Part shown: one piece after another, positions 4,659-11,848 of the stretch
Numbering within the stretch: the first letter of the stretch is position 1
Layout of the letters: every line of letters begins with the position of its first letter
Virus record (IMG/VR): IMGVR_UViG_3300008120_005618
Coordinates: 1-22,343 of that record
DNA from: a virus
Direction: 5' to 3' (one strand)
DNA: 22,343 bases
Position numbers and translations under genes: made by a program
The notes under the pieces: model-generated
The model's input: the letters and a program-made list of their open reading frames with translations, nothing else
Database searches by the model: none
What the model was told of the DNA's origin: nothing

Positions 4659-6791
4659 ATGAAGAAAAATAAGTATTCAAGTTATTCATCCTTTTGGATG
4701 GACAAATCGTTGTTCGAAGATGATTATTCAGTCAACGATAAAAATGCTATCGAACGTAAATCGTCTGATATCATGAAGTTAGTATCGTACAAACGTTCGA
4801 TTTCTAACTTCGTTTCTATTGTTACTGGCCAATCGATTCCAGTTCATTTTGATGACAAGGGTGGTGATTCCTACACCGATGGTAAGTCGGTTGTTATCTC
4901 CGCTAAGATGGATGGTGATGACTTTGACCCTACTGTGGGTCTTGCTCTCCACGAGGGTTCTCACATTAAACTCACGGACTTTATGACGCTTAAAGCTATG
5001 GTTCGTGACAACTACCTTCCCCAATCAATTGATATCGAGTTCCTTAAACAAAAGTATGGGTTCGATAGTCAATCGTGGGTGTCACATTACGCTATTGAGA
5101 ATCTCAAGTCCTTACTTAACTATGTTGAGGACCGCCGGATTGACAACTTTATCTTCACCACCGCTCCTGGTTATCGTGGTTACTATCAGTCAATGTATGA
5201 CAAATACTTCCACGCTCCAATCATCGATAAAGGTCTTCAATCATCAGAGTATCGTTCTGAAGATTGGGGTTCTTATATGTTCCGAATTATCAACTTAACA
5301 AACTCAAATCGTGACCTTGATGCTTTGAATGGTCTTCGTGAGATTTGGAATGTTCTTGACCTTCGTAACATTTCTCGATTGAAAAATTCATGGGATGCTC
5401 TTGAGGTTGCTGGTGAGATTTTTATGATTATCGAAAAAAACATTCCAACTCGTCAGTCACAACAACAATCCTCTGGCTCGGGTGAGTCTGGTGAGAATGG
5501 TGGGGGTGAGAATGGTAATTCACCAATGAGTGGTGATATGGAAGAGTCTGCTACCAACCAGTCACAAGGTATGACTGCTAGTGGTGGTGGTGAGTCGATG
5601 AAATCTAACTCGGAGTCTGACTCTGAAGCTAATGGTAACTCCGACTCAAATGAGAAAGGTAGTCCTACCGGCGGTTCTAACTCAAATGGGGCTGGTGGTA
5701 ACTTGGATGGTCTTACTCAAAAACAACTTGACCAACTTAAAAAGGCTATCGAGAAACAAAAAGAGTTCCAAGAGGGTGAGGTTAAGAAAACCAAGTTAAG
5801 TAAATCGGATTCTAAAAAAGTCGAATCACTTGATAAGGCTGACATTCAGACTGAAGTTACTGGTAAGAATCTTCAACAAGGTTGGTATGGTAATCAAAAG
5901 TCAGGTGGTACTGAAACTTACATTATCAACAACTTGACCAAGAATCTCATTGAGTCCAACTTGGTTGGTATGTTGACCAATTATTCTCACTACGTCAATC
6001 GTGGTGATGAGAATGTTAAGAAAGGTATTGCTTTGGGTACTCTACTTGGTAAAAAGCTCAAGACTCGTAACGAAGAACGTTCACTGGTTACTCCACGAAT
6101 GAAATCAGGTCGTTTGAGTGGTCGTATGATTCATGAGATTGGGTTTGGTAACTTTGACATCTTCGAACGTACCATGGCCACCCAAGTCAATCCCGCTTTA
6201 CTTCACATCACAATTGACGCAAGTTCGTCTATGGGTGGTTCTAAATGGGACAATACTCAAGTTGCCGCTGTCGCAATCGCTAAGGCTGCTTCAATGACTC
6301 AAAACATGGATGTTGTGATTTCTTACCGCGCCATCCACAACAACCGAAATGGTAAATACCAACCATTGGTTCTGATTGCTTATGATAGTCGTAAGGATAA
6401 GTTTTCAAAGATTCAACAACTCTTTAAACACATTGTGTACGATGGTACTACACCAGAGGGTTTGTGTTTTGAGGCAATCATGAAACAATTGACTCAAGTA
6501 AAGAAAGGTACTGATACCTACTTTATTAACTTCTCCGATGGTTACCCCGGTTTCGATAACTCGGACATCAACTACTGTGGTGACCAAGCGGTCAACCACA
6601 CCGCAGACCAAGTTAAGAAAATTCGTTCGTATGGTGTGAATGTACTTTCTTACTTTATCACGGATAGCTACGGTCAGAGTGGTGGTGAACAATTCCGCAA
6701 GATGTATGGTAAGGACGCCGCATTCATCAACGTGACTCAAGTATCAGAACTTGCTAAAACATTGAATGAAAAATTCCAAGTTAACATTTAA
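4659..6791 (+). CDS. HExxH metallopeptidase-like / von Willebrand A protein (CobT-like)
   Basis: The 710-residue protein has three parts. The N-terminal part carries LALHEGSHI (zinc motif H98, E99, H102) and, about 55 residues on, NYVEDRRID, where E157 could be the third metal ligand. A Ser/Gly/Asn-rich linker covers about 265-350. The C-terminal part is a VWA domain with the MIDAS motif DASSS (D520, S522, S524), later TTPEG and FSDGYPG. VWA proteins of this type work with MoxR/CobS-like AAA+ ATPases, and one is encoded two genes downstream behind a matching promoter. The pair may remodel a protein complex or insert a metal. I chose the second of two close ATGs because GAGAG before it is conserved in front of all three genes of the module; the other start is 4650. 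Confidence 0.85.
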   Translation: MKKNKYSSYSSFWMDKSLFEDDYSVNDKNAIERKSSDIMKLVSYKRSISNFVSIVTGQSIPVHFDDKGGDSYTDGKSVVISAKMDGDDFDPTVGLALHEGSHIKLTDFMTLKAMVRDNYLPQSIDIEFLKQKYGFDSQSWVSHYAIENLKSLLNYVEDRRIDNFIFTTAPGYRGYYQSMYDKYFHAPIIDKGLQSSEYRSEDWGSYMFRIINLTNSNRDLDALNGLREIWNVLDLRNISRLKNSWDALEVAGEIFMIIEKNIPTRQSQQQSSGSGESGENGGGENGNSPMSGDMEESATNQSQGMTASGGGESMKSNSESDSEANGNSDSNEKGSPTGGSNSNGAGGNLDGLTQKQLDQLKKAIEKQKEFQEGEVKKTKLSKSDSKKVESLDKADIQTEVTGKNLQQGWYGNQKSGGTETYIINNLTKNLIESNLVGMLTNYSHYVNRGDENVKKGIALGTLLGKKLKTRNEERSLVTPRMKSGRLSGRMIHEIGFGNFDIFERTMATQVNPALLHITIDASSSMGGSKWDNTQVAAVAIAKAASMTQNMDVVISYRAIHNNRNGKYQPLVLIAYDSRKDKFSKIQQLFKHIVYDGTTPEGLCFEAIMKQLTQVKKGTDTYFINFSDGYPGFDNSDINYCGDQAVNHTADQVKKIRSYGVNVLSYFITDSYGQSGGEQFRKMYGKDAAFINVTQVSELAKTLNEKFQVNI

Positions 6792-6804
6792 CAATTTAAT
6801 AACA

Positions 6805-6828
6805 TTGGGGGCTTGTTTAAGTCCCCAA
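6805..6828 (+). terminator. hairpin of a terminator-promoter element, lacking a T-run
   Basis: TTGGGGGCTT (6805-6814) pairs with AAGTCCCCAA (6819-6828) around GTTT. It has the same core as the hairpins at 4474 and 12222, but no T-run follows, so it may terminate poorly and serve mainly as a promoter or processing element between the VWA gene and the small membrane-protein gene. Confidence 0.6.
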
Positions 6829-6843
6829 TTAGTATTACCTTTA
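6813..6843 (+). promoter_or_regulatory. promoter fused to hairpin, before the small membrane-protein gene
   Basis: TTG in the hairpin (6813-6815) stands 20 bases before TACCTTTA (6836-6843). It is followed by the dyad variant TTACTCTGTAA and the conserved AATGAGAG..ATGAA leader. Confidence 0.65.
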
Positions 6844-6863
6844 CTCTGTAATCAATGAGAGAT

Positions 6864-7055
6864 ATGAAAGTTAATTTAATCCCCTTCGTTTTTGGCCTTG
6901 TGTGTTTTGGCCTTATGTATGGTCTGATGGCTGGTAAAGTTCAAGAATACGTTTACTTCGCTGACCCCTTAAATGAGATGGCTATGGCCGTAATGATGAG
7001 TATGGGTGGTGGTGTTGGTATGTTGTCCGCCTTCGAAAAAAATAAAAAATGTTAA
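6864..7055 (+). CDS. small membrane protein
   Basis: The 63-residue protein has two hydrophobic segments, IPFVFGLVCFGLMYGLMAG (about residues 5-23) and a Met/Gly-rich AMAVMMSMGGGVGML (about 40-54), then a charged tail ending in NKKC. No family is recognised. It sits between the VWA gene and its predicted AAA+ partner and has its own promoter of the same class, which suggests it is part of the same system, perhaps anchoring it to the membrane. The start is the second ATG of the conserved leader; the first is at 6855. Confidence 0.68.
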   Translation: MKVNLIPFVFGLVCFGLMYGLMAGKVQEYVYFADPLNEMAMAVMMSMGGGVGMLSAFEKNKKC

Positions 7056-7075
7056 TAACTTTTTTCAAGATTTGC

Positions 7076-7106
7076 TTGGAAATGTCAAATAAATATGTTA
7101 TCTTTA
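7076..7106 (+). promoter_or_regulatory. promoter of the AAA+ ATPase gene
   Basis: TTG (7076-7078, within GCTTGG) stands 20 bases before TATCTTTA (7099-7106). The start region has the dyad TTACACTGTAA (7105-7115) and the same AATGAGAGTTATGAA leader as the VWA gene. Confidence 0.72.
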
Positions 7107-7115
7107 CACTGTAAT
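7105..7115. promoter_or_regulatory. candidate operator, second copy of the dyad
   Basis: TTACA-C-TGTAA overlaps the predicted transcription start and is identical in core and placement to the copy at 4639-4651. Confidence 0.5.
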
Positions 7116-7129
7116 AAAAAATGAGAGTT

Positions 7130-8299
7130 ATGAAAAATCAAAAACAAGTTTTCGGAAAAAGTGTCGAGTTGAATGGTGTGTTGTGGTTTCAAGACAGCGC
7201 CGGTAATCTTTTTAACGTGCCCGCTCTGAATGAGGTTGGGACATCCCTTTATAAACGTGCTCGTGGTGCTGCTAAACACCCTGACCGATTCGGTTTCAAA
7301 ATCCGTGTCGTAGGTAATCTTACAAGTGGTGAACTTGCTTATGGTCGAGTGCCTGCTGAAAAAATCAATGGGGCTGAGCCCGTTATGAACTTCTCTAAAC
7401 CAAATGGTGGTTTAGAACAATTTAAATTTATGCCTGTCGAAGAAAAACCTAATGTAGTCTCCGCTCCGATTGCTTCGGATGTTATGAACTTTATTCACAA
7501 TGAAGCTAGTGAATTGAAACCTAAAATGTTGTTTATGGAATCTTTGAAGTGGAAGTATCTACTTCGTAACATTATCCGTGGTAAGAACATCATGATGACC
7601 GGTCCTGCTGGTTGTGGTAAGACCATGGCGGCTAAGGCTGCTGCTAACTCCCTTGAGGGTTACAACACATTCATTATCAACTTGGGTGCTACTCAAGACC
7701 CACGAAGTACCTTGATTGGTAATACTCAATTTGAGGCGGCCAAAGGTACTGTCTTTAACCCATCTCCGTTTGTTAAGGCCATTCAGACCCCTAACACGGT
7801 TGTGGTTCTTGACGAGATTACTCGTGCTCATCCAGAGGCTTGGAACATCTTGATGACTGTCCTTGACCAAGGTCAACGATACTTACGTCTTGACGAGGCT
7901 GCTGACTCGCCAGTTGTCAAGGTGGCTGAGGGTGTGTCGTTCATCGCTTCCGCTAACATTGGTAATGAGTACACCGCCACTCGAATGCTCGACCGCGCCA
8001 TCCTTGACGCTATCGCAGAAATCACTTCGATGACTCGTTCAGAGGTGATGTCAGAATCTCCGAAATTGTCTAACTCACTTTCTACACGGGCTGCTGTTGA
8101 GATGGGGTCTCTTCTTTACGATGGATTCTCTCTTCAAGAAGCTGCAGAAATTACCATCTACCCATTCTTTGAGAATGCTGGTGGTGCTCAGTCAGAACGA
8201 GTTTACATGAAACAATTCGTTCAAAAGTTCATCAATCAGAACGTCAATGAAGACCTCTTCAATACTGACCCTAACATGGACTTGTCTAACCCATTCTAA
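7130..8299 (+). CDS. MoxR/CobS-like AAA+ ATPase
   Basis: The 389-residue protein has an N-terminal region of about 130 residues with no recognised domain, then an AAA+ module. Walker A is TGPAGCGKT (about 157-165) and Walker B is VVVLDEITRA (D228, E229), with an HPEAWNILMTVLDQGQ helix typical of the MoxR/CobS/GvpN clade and a sensor-1-like SFIASANIG. Such ATPases pair with VWA proteins as chaperone-like remodelling machines or metal chelatase subunits; CobS-like genes are known in T4-like marine phages. It forms a module with the HExxH-VWA gene at 4659 and the small membrane protein. The second ATG is used as start for the same reason as in the VWA gene; the first is at 7121. Confidence 0.88.
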   Translation: MKNQKQVFGKSVELNGVLWFQDSAGNLFNVPALNEVGTSLYKRARGAAKHPDRFGFKIRVVGNLTSGELAYGRVPAEKINGAEPVMNFSKPNGGLEQFKFMPVEEKPNVVSAPIASDVMNFIHNEASELKPKMLFMESLKWKYLLRNIIRGKNIMMTGPAGCGKTMAAKAAANSLEGYNTFIINLGATQDPRSTLIGNTQFEAAKGTVFNPSPFVKAIQTPNTVVVLDEITRAHPEAWNILMTVLDQGQRYLRLDEAADSPVVKVAEGVSFIASANIGNEYTATRMLDRAILDAIAEITSMTRSEVMSESPKLSNSLSTRAAVEMGSLLYDGFSLQEAAEITIYPFFENAGGAQSERVYMKQFVQKFINQNVNEDLFNTDPNMDLSNPF

Positions 8300-8317
8300 T
8301 TAAGGGTTATGACTCAA

Positions 8318-8390
8318 GGACCTGTAGCTCAGCGGTCAGAGCAGCTGACTCATAATCAGTTGGTCATAGGTTCAAATCCTATCAGGTCCA
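8318..8390 (+). tRNA. tRNA with CAT anticodon, Ile2-like
   Basis: The acceptor GGACCTG (8318-8324) pairs with CAGGTCC (8383-8389). The D stem is GCTC/GAGC, and the anticodon stem GCTGA/TCAGT holds loop CTCATAA with CAT at 8351-8353. The T arm is ATAGG-TTCAAAT-CCTAT, the discriminator A8390, and CCA is not encoded. The block GACTCATAATCnnTTGGTC matches bacterial tRNA-Ile2, whose C34 is changed to lysidine by TilS to read AUA, better than elongator tRNA-Met. It lies alone between two protein genes. Confidence 0.93.
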
Positions 8391-8408
8391 CAAAAAATAA
8401 AAGAAATT

Positions 8409-8840
8409 ATGGCGTATAACAAATATCGTTGGTGGACAAAAGGAAAACGCAAGATGCTTCCCGAAACAGCAGACTTGTATGACAAAATCATCAACGGTGA
8501 CTTTAACTACTCTCATTATTACACCGAAGCGGAAGAGGCTCAACGCCAGGCCTCTATCCGTTTCAATTTAGCATATGAATCATATGGTGGTAATGATGAA
8601 TCAAATCGCTTACAAAGCGCATATGATGCTGGTAGAATGCTTCGTGTTCGGGCTTTAAAGTTGTTTGAGGAAGCGCATAAGAATGAAGTGATTATGTTGC
8701 ACCAATTACGAACTAAACTAATAGAAACGTTTGGTTTTGATTTGTGGGATGAAATGATGAATGAAGAACCTATGGAGTTGGAAGACCTATATGATTTTTA
8801 CTGTCAAGAATTGATGTGTAGACGTGGTATGGGTGTTTAA
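8409..8840 (+). CDS. hypothetical protein
   Basis: The 143-residue protein is not recognised. It has a basic, aromatic N-terminus (YNKYRWWTKGKRK), then long helical segments rich in Glu and Ala, including EAEEAQRQASIRFNLAYE (about 40-57), and an acidic C-terminus (MNEEPMELEDLYDFYCQEL). No membrane segment is present. It follows tRNA-Ile2 by 18 bases and may share its transcript. It opens a run of small genes of unknown role. Confidence 0.72.
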   Translation: MAYNKYRWWTKGKRKMLPETADLYDKIINGDFNYSHYYTEAEEAQRQASIRFNLAYESYGGNDESNRLQSAYDAGRMLRVRALKLFEEAHKNEVIMLHQLRTKLIETFGFDLWDEMMNEEPMELEDLYDFYCQELMCRRGMGV

Positions 8841-8851
8841 TTTTTAAGTAT

Positions 8852-9142
8852 ATGTCGAGATTAAAAGATAAAGAAGAATTAAATAAGTTACGAGAATCTC
8901 ATGTTCAAAACTATGGAGAATCTAACGTTATTGGTAAGCTACGAGCCCATGGTAGGTTCAGAGCACATTACAATGAGAATCTTCCAGGAACAGCCGGACC
9001 AAAACCTGATTACAAGGGATGGTGTCAGGCGGTAGGAACTGGTGATGGATTTCGTATTACCATTTGGAAAAATGAAAACGATTTCAGATTTGAAATTGTA
9101 GAAGGTGAATCTTACGCTTCATCAACAAAAATACCATTTTGA
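8852..9142 (+). CDS. hypothetical protein
   Basis: The 96-residue protein is not recognised. A charged helical N-terminus (about residues 1-40) is followed by a segment rich in Gly, Pro and aromatic residues (LPGTAGPKPDYKGWCQAVG) and a beta-rich end (FRITIWKNENDFRFEIVEG). It lies 11 bases after the preceding stop codon, and a new promoter begins right at its end, so it probably closes the transcript that starts upstream. Confidence 0.68.
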   Translation: MSRLKDKEELNKLRESHVQNYGESNVIGKLRAHGRFRAHYNENLPGTAGPKPDYKGWCQAVGTGDGFRITIWKNENDFRFEIVEGESYASSTKIPF

Positions 9143-9168
9143 TATATCAAATTAATTTTGTATATTTG
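9138..9168 (+). promoter_or_regulatory. Bacteroidota-type promoter with almost no leader
   Basis: TTTG (9138-9141) stands 19 bases before TATATTTG (9161-9168). The next ATG is at 9173, about where transcription should start, so the mRNA would be leaderless or nearly so. Confidence 0.8.
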
Positions 9169-9172
9169 TAAT

Positions 9173-9457
9173 ATGAAATATGACCCTAAAAATGAATTGA
9201 GTGACCATCAGTTGGAGTCGTTATCAGATGACGCTTTGATGGAATACCTTGATGGAAAGGCTGAATATCTTAAACAATTCTCAGCACCTCTTCCCGGTTA
9301 CTATTTAAAAAGATACGCTTATATTGATGCTGCAAACCGTGGTTCTAAAATTACGGATGACCATCATAAGAATCTAAATAAGATGGCTAAAGAATATAGA
9401 CAAGAATCAAATCGAATGATGGCTGAACGTTTAAAATCAAATGAAGATGGGATTTAA
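9173..9457 (+). CDS. hypothetical protein, possibly from a leaderless mRNA
   Basis: The 94-residue protein is not recognised. It is helical and charged, with ELSDHQLESLSDDALMEYLDGKAEYL in the N-terminal third and a KMAKEYRQESNRMMAERLK helix near the end. The first ATG after the strong promoter begins only 5 bases past the -7 box. The next in-frame Met is at residue 23, inside the helical region, so the leaderless start is the likelier one. It overlaps the next gene by 17 bases. Confidence 0.68.
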   Translation: MKYDPKNELSDHQLESLSDDALMEYLDGKAEYLKQFSAPLPGYYLKRYAYIDAANRGSKITDDHHKNLNKMAKEYRQESNRMMAERLKSNEDGI

Positions 9458-9626
9458 TAAAAAGATAGTTCCAACAATTGATATTCTACAACAAATGGTT
9501 TATGACTATGGGTCTGAATATGTCTTAAAACGATTTGCATCGGCTGATGCTTTGATTGGTAGTGTAGAATCTATTAGGTTTCTTGAACAACTAAAAAAAG
9601 AAGAACATGAGTTGGGAGCCAGATGA
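9441..9626 (+). CDS. hypothetical protein
   Basis: The 61-residue protein is not recognised. A short basic start (MKMGFNKKIVPT) leads into helices DILQQMVYDYGSEYVLKRF and IRFLEQLKKEEHEL. Starts at 9441 and 9447 are both possible. It overlaps both neighbours, which suggests translational coupling in a small-gene operon. Confidence 0.62.
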   Translation: MKMGFNKKIVPTIDILQQMVYDYGSEYVLKRFASADALIGSVESIRFLEQLKKEEHELGAR

Positions 9627-9969
9627 GTTTCAAGAAATGGTAGCGAAGGTAGTTCTTTTATTGGAGAACGAAAACTTTTACAAACTAAATCAAATCGATG
9701 ACCGATTTAAGTTCCTTGAGTTTTTAGAACAACGATTATATGACGCAAATGAAAATACACGATTAACCATTATATTATTGGATTGCTTAAATGACTATAG
9801 AGACTGGCAATTCAATACTATCGTAGACTACTTGTCCGACCATGGATTGATTCAAATGTATATTGACGAAAATGGTCAGCTTGGTTATAGGGCTACTGAA
9901 GAAGGTAAAGCTATATCAGATATCATCAAAAGTATGTTGGGTGATGGTTCGGATAATAAATTTTTTTAA
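9607..9969 (+). CDS. hypothetical protein with a possible winged-helix C-terminus
   Basis: The 120-residue protein is acidic and mostly helical. The C-terminal stretch IVDYLSDHGLIQMYIDENGQLGYRATEEGKAI (about residues 76-107) has the helix, strand, turn, strand and TEEGK helix arrangement seen in winged-helix domains, so nucleic acid binding is possible. No family is named with confidence. It overlaps the upstream gene by 20 bases. Confidence 0.68.
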   Translation: MSWEPDEFQEMVAKVVLLLENENFYKLNQIDDRFKFLEFLEQRLYDANENTRLTIILLDCLNDYRDWQFNTIVDYLSDHGLIQMYIDENGQLGYRATEEGKAISDIIKSMLGDGSDNKFF

Positions 9970-10010
9970 CCCAACACTAATTATTAAAACCAAATAAAAA
10001 CAAATAAATT

Positions 10011-10211
10011 ATGGCTTATTACATCGCAAAAGTGAAAGTTCATCATGAAGATGACAAAGGACGTGTTAAAAAAGTAACTGAACAATACCTCGTAGATGCG
10101 GTATCGGTTACGGACGCTGAAGTTAAGGTGGTTGAAGAATTCCAAGGTTCAAATCTTGAATTCGAGGTAACCGCAGTTATTGAAACAAAAATCGTTAAGG
10201 TAATTGCATGA
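10011..10211 (+). CDS. DUF4494 protein
   Basis: The 66-residue protein matches DUF4494, a small family found mainly in Bacteroidota and their phages: KGRVKKVTEQYLVDAVSVTDAE (about residues 16-37) followed by a short beta segment EFEVTAVIETKIVKVI. The function is unknown. Its presence is one of the better pointers to a Bacteroidota host. It overlaps the next gene by four bases (ATGA). Confidence 0.82.
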   Translation: MAYYIAKVKVHHEDDKGRVKKVTEQYLVDAVSVTDAEVKVVEEFQGSNLEFEVTAVIETKIVKVIA

Positions 10212-10462
10212 GTTACTCGGTTAAAGACCAAGTTGTAGTTCGAGTTAATGGTGTCCACCGAGTGGGCACCATCACTCAAATTAGCCGATTAAAACGAGGT
10301 ATCATTTATTCAGTAGTTCTTGAGAATGGTAAACTTGTTGAGAATTGTTCGGTAAACAAAGAACTTAGCCCAAATCACATTATTAAAGGATTGACAAAAA
10401 CATTAAAAAATGCAAGTGGACAAGAAGAAGTTTCTTCGACTGAAGAAGAAGGTGCTGAATAA
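10208..10462 (+). CDS. small SH3/KOW-like protein
   Basis: The 84-residue protein has an N-terminal beta-barrel-like pattern, VKDQVVVRVNGVHRVGTIT..KRGIIYSVVLENGKLVENCSVN, with the turn and glycine spacing of KOW/Tudor-type SH3 barrels, then a polar acidic tail (GQEEVSSTEEEGAE). It may bind nucleic acid or protein; this is a fold guess only. It is coupled to the DUF4494 gene and overlaps the next gene by 53 bases, where the two frames read an acidic tail and a basic head. Confidence 0.62.
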   Translation: MSYSVKDQVVVRVNGVHRVGTITQISRLKRGIIYSVVLENGKLVENCSVNKELSPNHIIKGLTKTLKNASGQEEVSSTEEEGAE

Positions 10463-10706
10463 GTACCCAAATGCTACAACCAAAATAACCAACGATGGTA
10501 AGTTCTATGTGTCGGATGGAATGGGTTCTTATATTGGTGAAGAATTCATGATACCACCACAAGACAATGTAGCTTCAGCTTGGCATTGGGCTGCCGAAAC
10601 AATTCGTACAAGCCAAAATATTATGAGAACTCATCCTGATAAAATGGAGTTCGAACAAAACGAGAAAAAATTCATGAGATTATCTCGTAGGAATCGAAAG
10701 AATTAG
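10410..10706 (+). CDS. hypothetical basic protein
   Basis: The 98-residue protein has a Lys-rich N-terminus (MQVDKKKFLRLKKKVLNKYP), a central beta part (TTKITNDGKFYVSDGMGSYIG) and a helical end finishing in RLSRRNRKN. The central strand pair and the segment ASAWHWAAETIR are distinctive, but I do not recognise the family. The ATG at 10410 gives a 53-base overlap with the upstream gene; a GTG at 10416 is another option. Confidence 0.62.
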   Translation: MQVDKKKFLRLKKKVLNKYPNATTKITNDGKFYVSDGMGSYIGEEFMIPPQDNVASAWHWAAETIRTSQNIMRTHPDKMEFEQNEKKFMRLSRRNRKN

Positions 10707-10717
10707 TTTTATTAATG

Positions 10718-10749
10718 TTGGTGACGATATTTATTATCAAATAAATTTA
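10718..10749 (+). promoter_or_regulatory. possible promoter
   Basis: TTG (10718-10720) stands 21 bases before TAAATTTA (10742-10749), a weak match to TAnnTTTG, just ahead of the gene at 10757. Confidence 0.4.
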
Positions 10750-10756
10750 TATCGTT

Positions 10757-11059
10757 ATGCAAAAATACAATAAAACAAATCACAAAAGCTTCGTTAATAA
10801 TGCTTTTGGTGTAGCGTCATCTGAAGAGGCTCGTTTGGAAAAAGCCTTTGGTTCTAAATGGAATACAATTGACTTTCAATTTAATCCAGATTTAAAACCG
10901 GAAGACTATCCAATTCGTAACGCTACTGAAATTGGTATGCTGATTGTTGGTAATCATGAAATTGCTATTACTAAAGCAGAGGCTGAAAGAATCATTCACA
11001 CCTTGGATGATGCTGTGACAAGTTCACAAAAAAGATTTAGAATTGGTACTTTAAATTAA
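10757..11059 (+). CDS. hypothetical protein
   Basis: The 100-residue protein is not recognised. It has a helical first half (SEEARLEKAFGSKW) and a compact second half with IGMLIVGNHEIAITKAEAERIIHTLDDAV, which looks like a strand pair followed by a helix. The gene follows a possible promoter and lies 4 bases before the next gene. Confidence 0.66.
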   Translation: MQKYNKTNHKSFVNNAFGVASSEEARLEKAFGSKWNTIDFQFNPDLKPEDYPIRNATEIGMLIVGNHEIAITKAEAERIIHTLDDAVTSSQKRFRIGTLN

Positions 11060-11063
11060 AAAG

Positions 11064-11417
11064 ATGGCAGACCTTATTAGTAAGATAGTGAACATGGGGT
11101 CTGATTCTGAATCTTCAGATTTAAAAGATTGGTTAACAGGTACAAGCGGGGTCATCGAAATCATAAGAGATAAACGAGACCCCGTTTTTACTATAGTATC
11201 ATCTAAAGTTAAAATGTATCTAACATCAGATACTCCAATATCGGAAGAGTATAAAGTTCGTATGATGGATAAGCTAACTGAAGTGTATTGGAAAGTAACC
11301 GATGATTTTTCTAAAAATTTTATAAAAATTTGTATGGATTATATTTCAGAATCAGAAACCGCAATGTCTAAAGAGGGTTTACTTTTTTTGAATGACATAT
11401 ACAAATCCCATAAATAA
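11064..11417 (+). CDS. hypothetical helical protein
   Basis: The 117-residue protein is not recognised. It is predominantly helical, with an acidic Ser-rich segment (GSDSESSDLKDW, about residues 12-23) and several amphipathic helices. No membrane segment or catalytic motif is seen. It is translated just after the 10757 gene and before the gene at 11447. Confidence 0.66.
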   Translation: MADLISKIVNMGSDSESSDLKDWLTGTSGVIEIIRDKRDPVFTIVSSKVKMYLTSDTPISEEYKVRMMDKLTEVYWKVTDDFSKNFIKICMDYISESETAMSKEGLLFLNDIYKSHK

Positions 11418-11446
11418 AATACTTATATAATATGGGAGGGTTGTAT

Positions 11447-11782
11447 ATGGAAGACTCTGATTGGATTTGGGATGCTGAAGAGTTTGATTTCTTCATGTCG
11501 ATGTCAGATACAGATAAATTAGAATACATCTATGAGTTCTTTAATTACGACTCTGAAACTATTGATGGTATTGATTTCAATTCACCTCAATCACATCCGT
11601 TAGATATAGATGTTATTATTACTGAAAATGCGTTTCTTATAAAGTGTGATGATGATGTTTTAAGAAAAAAGACCATAGGAACTTTTATGATGGATGGGTT
11701 AATCCTGACATTTCGTGAGAATAAAGGAAATGTTGACATATATAACCTGATTGGAACTACGCCAGCAAGGTCAGTTAACTGA
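11447..11782 (+). CDS. hypothetical acidic protein
   Basis: The 111-residue protein is strongly acidic, especially at the start (MEDSDWIWDAEEFDFF). The middle holds DIDVIITENAFLIKCDDD and the end ILTFRENKGNVDIYNLIG. I do not recognise the family; an acidic protein of this size could mimic DNA, which is speculation. The ATG at 11447 is chosen because a strong GGAGGG Shine-Dalgarno sequence (11435-11440) lies six bases before it; the ATG at 11432 would overlap that site. Confidence 0.68.
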   Translation: MEDSDWIWDAEEFDFFMSMSDTDKLEYIYEFFNYDSETIDGIDFNSPQSHPLDIDVIITENAFLIKCDDDVLRKKTIGTFMMDGLILTFRENKGNVDIYNLIGTTPARSVN

Positions 11783-11815
11783 CAATATGTCATGAAATTA
11801 AGATTGGTATGACAT
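11771..11815. repeat. two dyads between the acidic-protein gene and hsp20
   Basis: TCAGTTAACTGA (11771-11782) is a perfect palindrome covering the stop codon. ATGTCAT (11787-11793) is complementary to ATGACAT (11809-11815) across a 15-base loop. No T-run follows. They may be operator sites or a leader hairpin of the Hsp20 gene. Confidence 0.4.
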
Positions 11816-11848
11816 TGGTAAATGGTATATCAAAAAAAGGAGAAATTT

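Noticed and set aside
5005-5298. Plus-strand alternate frame inside the HExxH-VWA gene
   Set aside because: Ser/Thr/Leu-rich shadow of the real frame, with no start signal and spanning its conserved VEDRRID segment.
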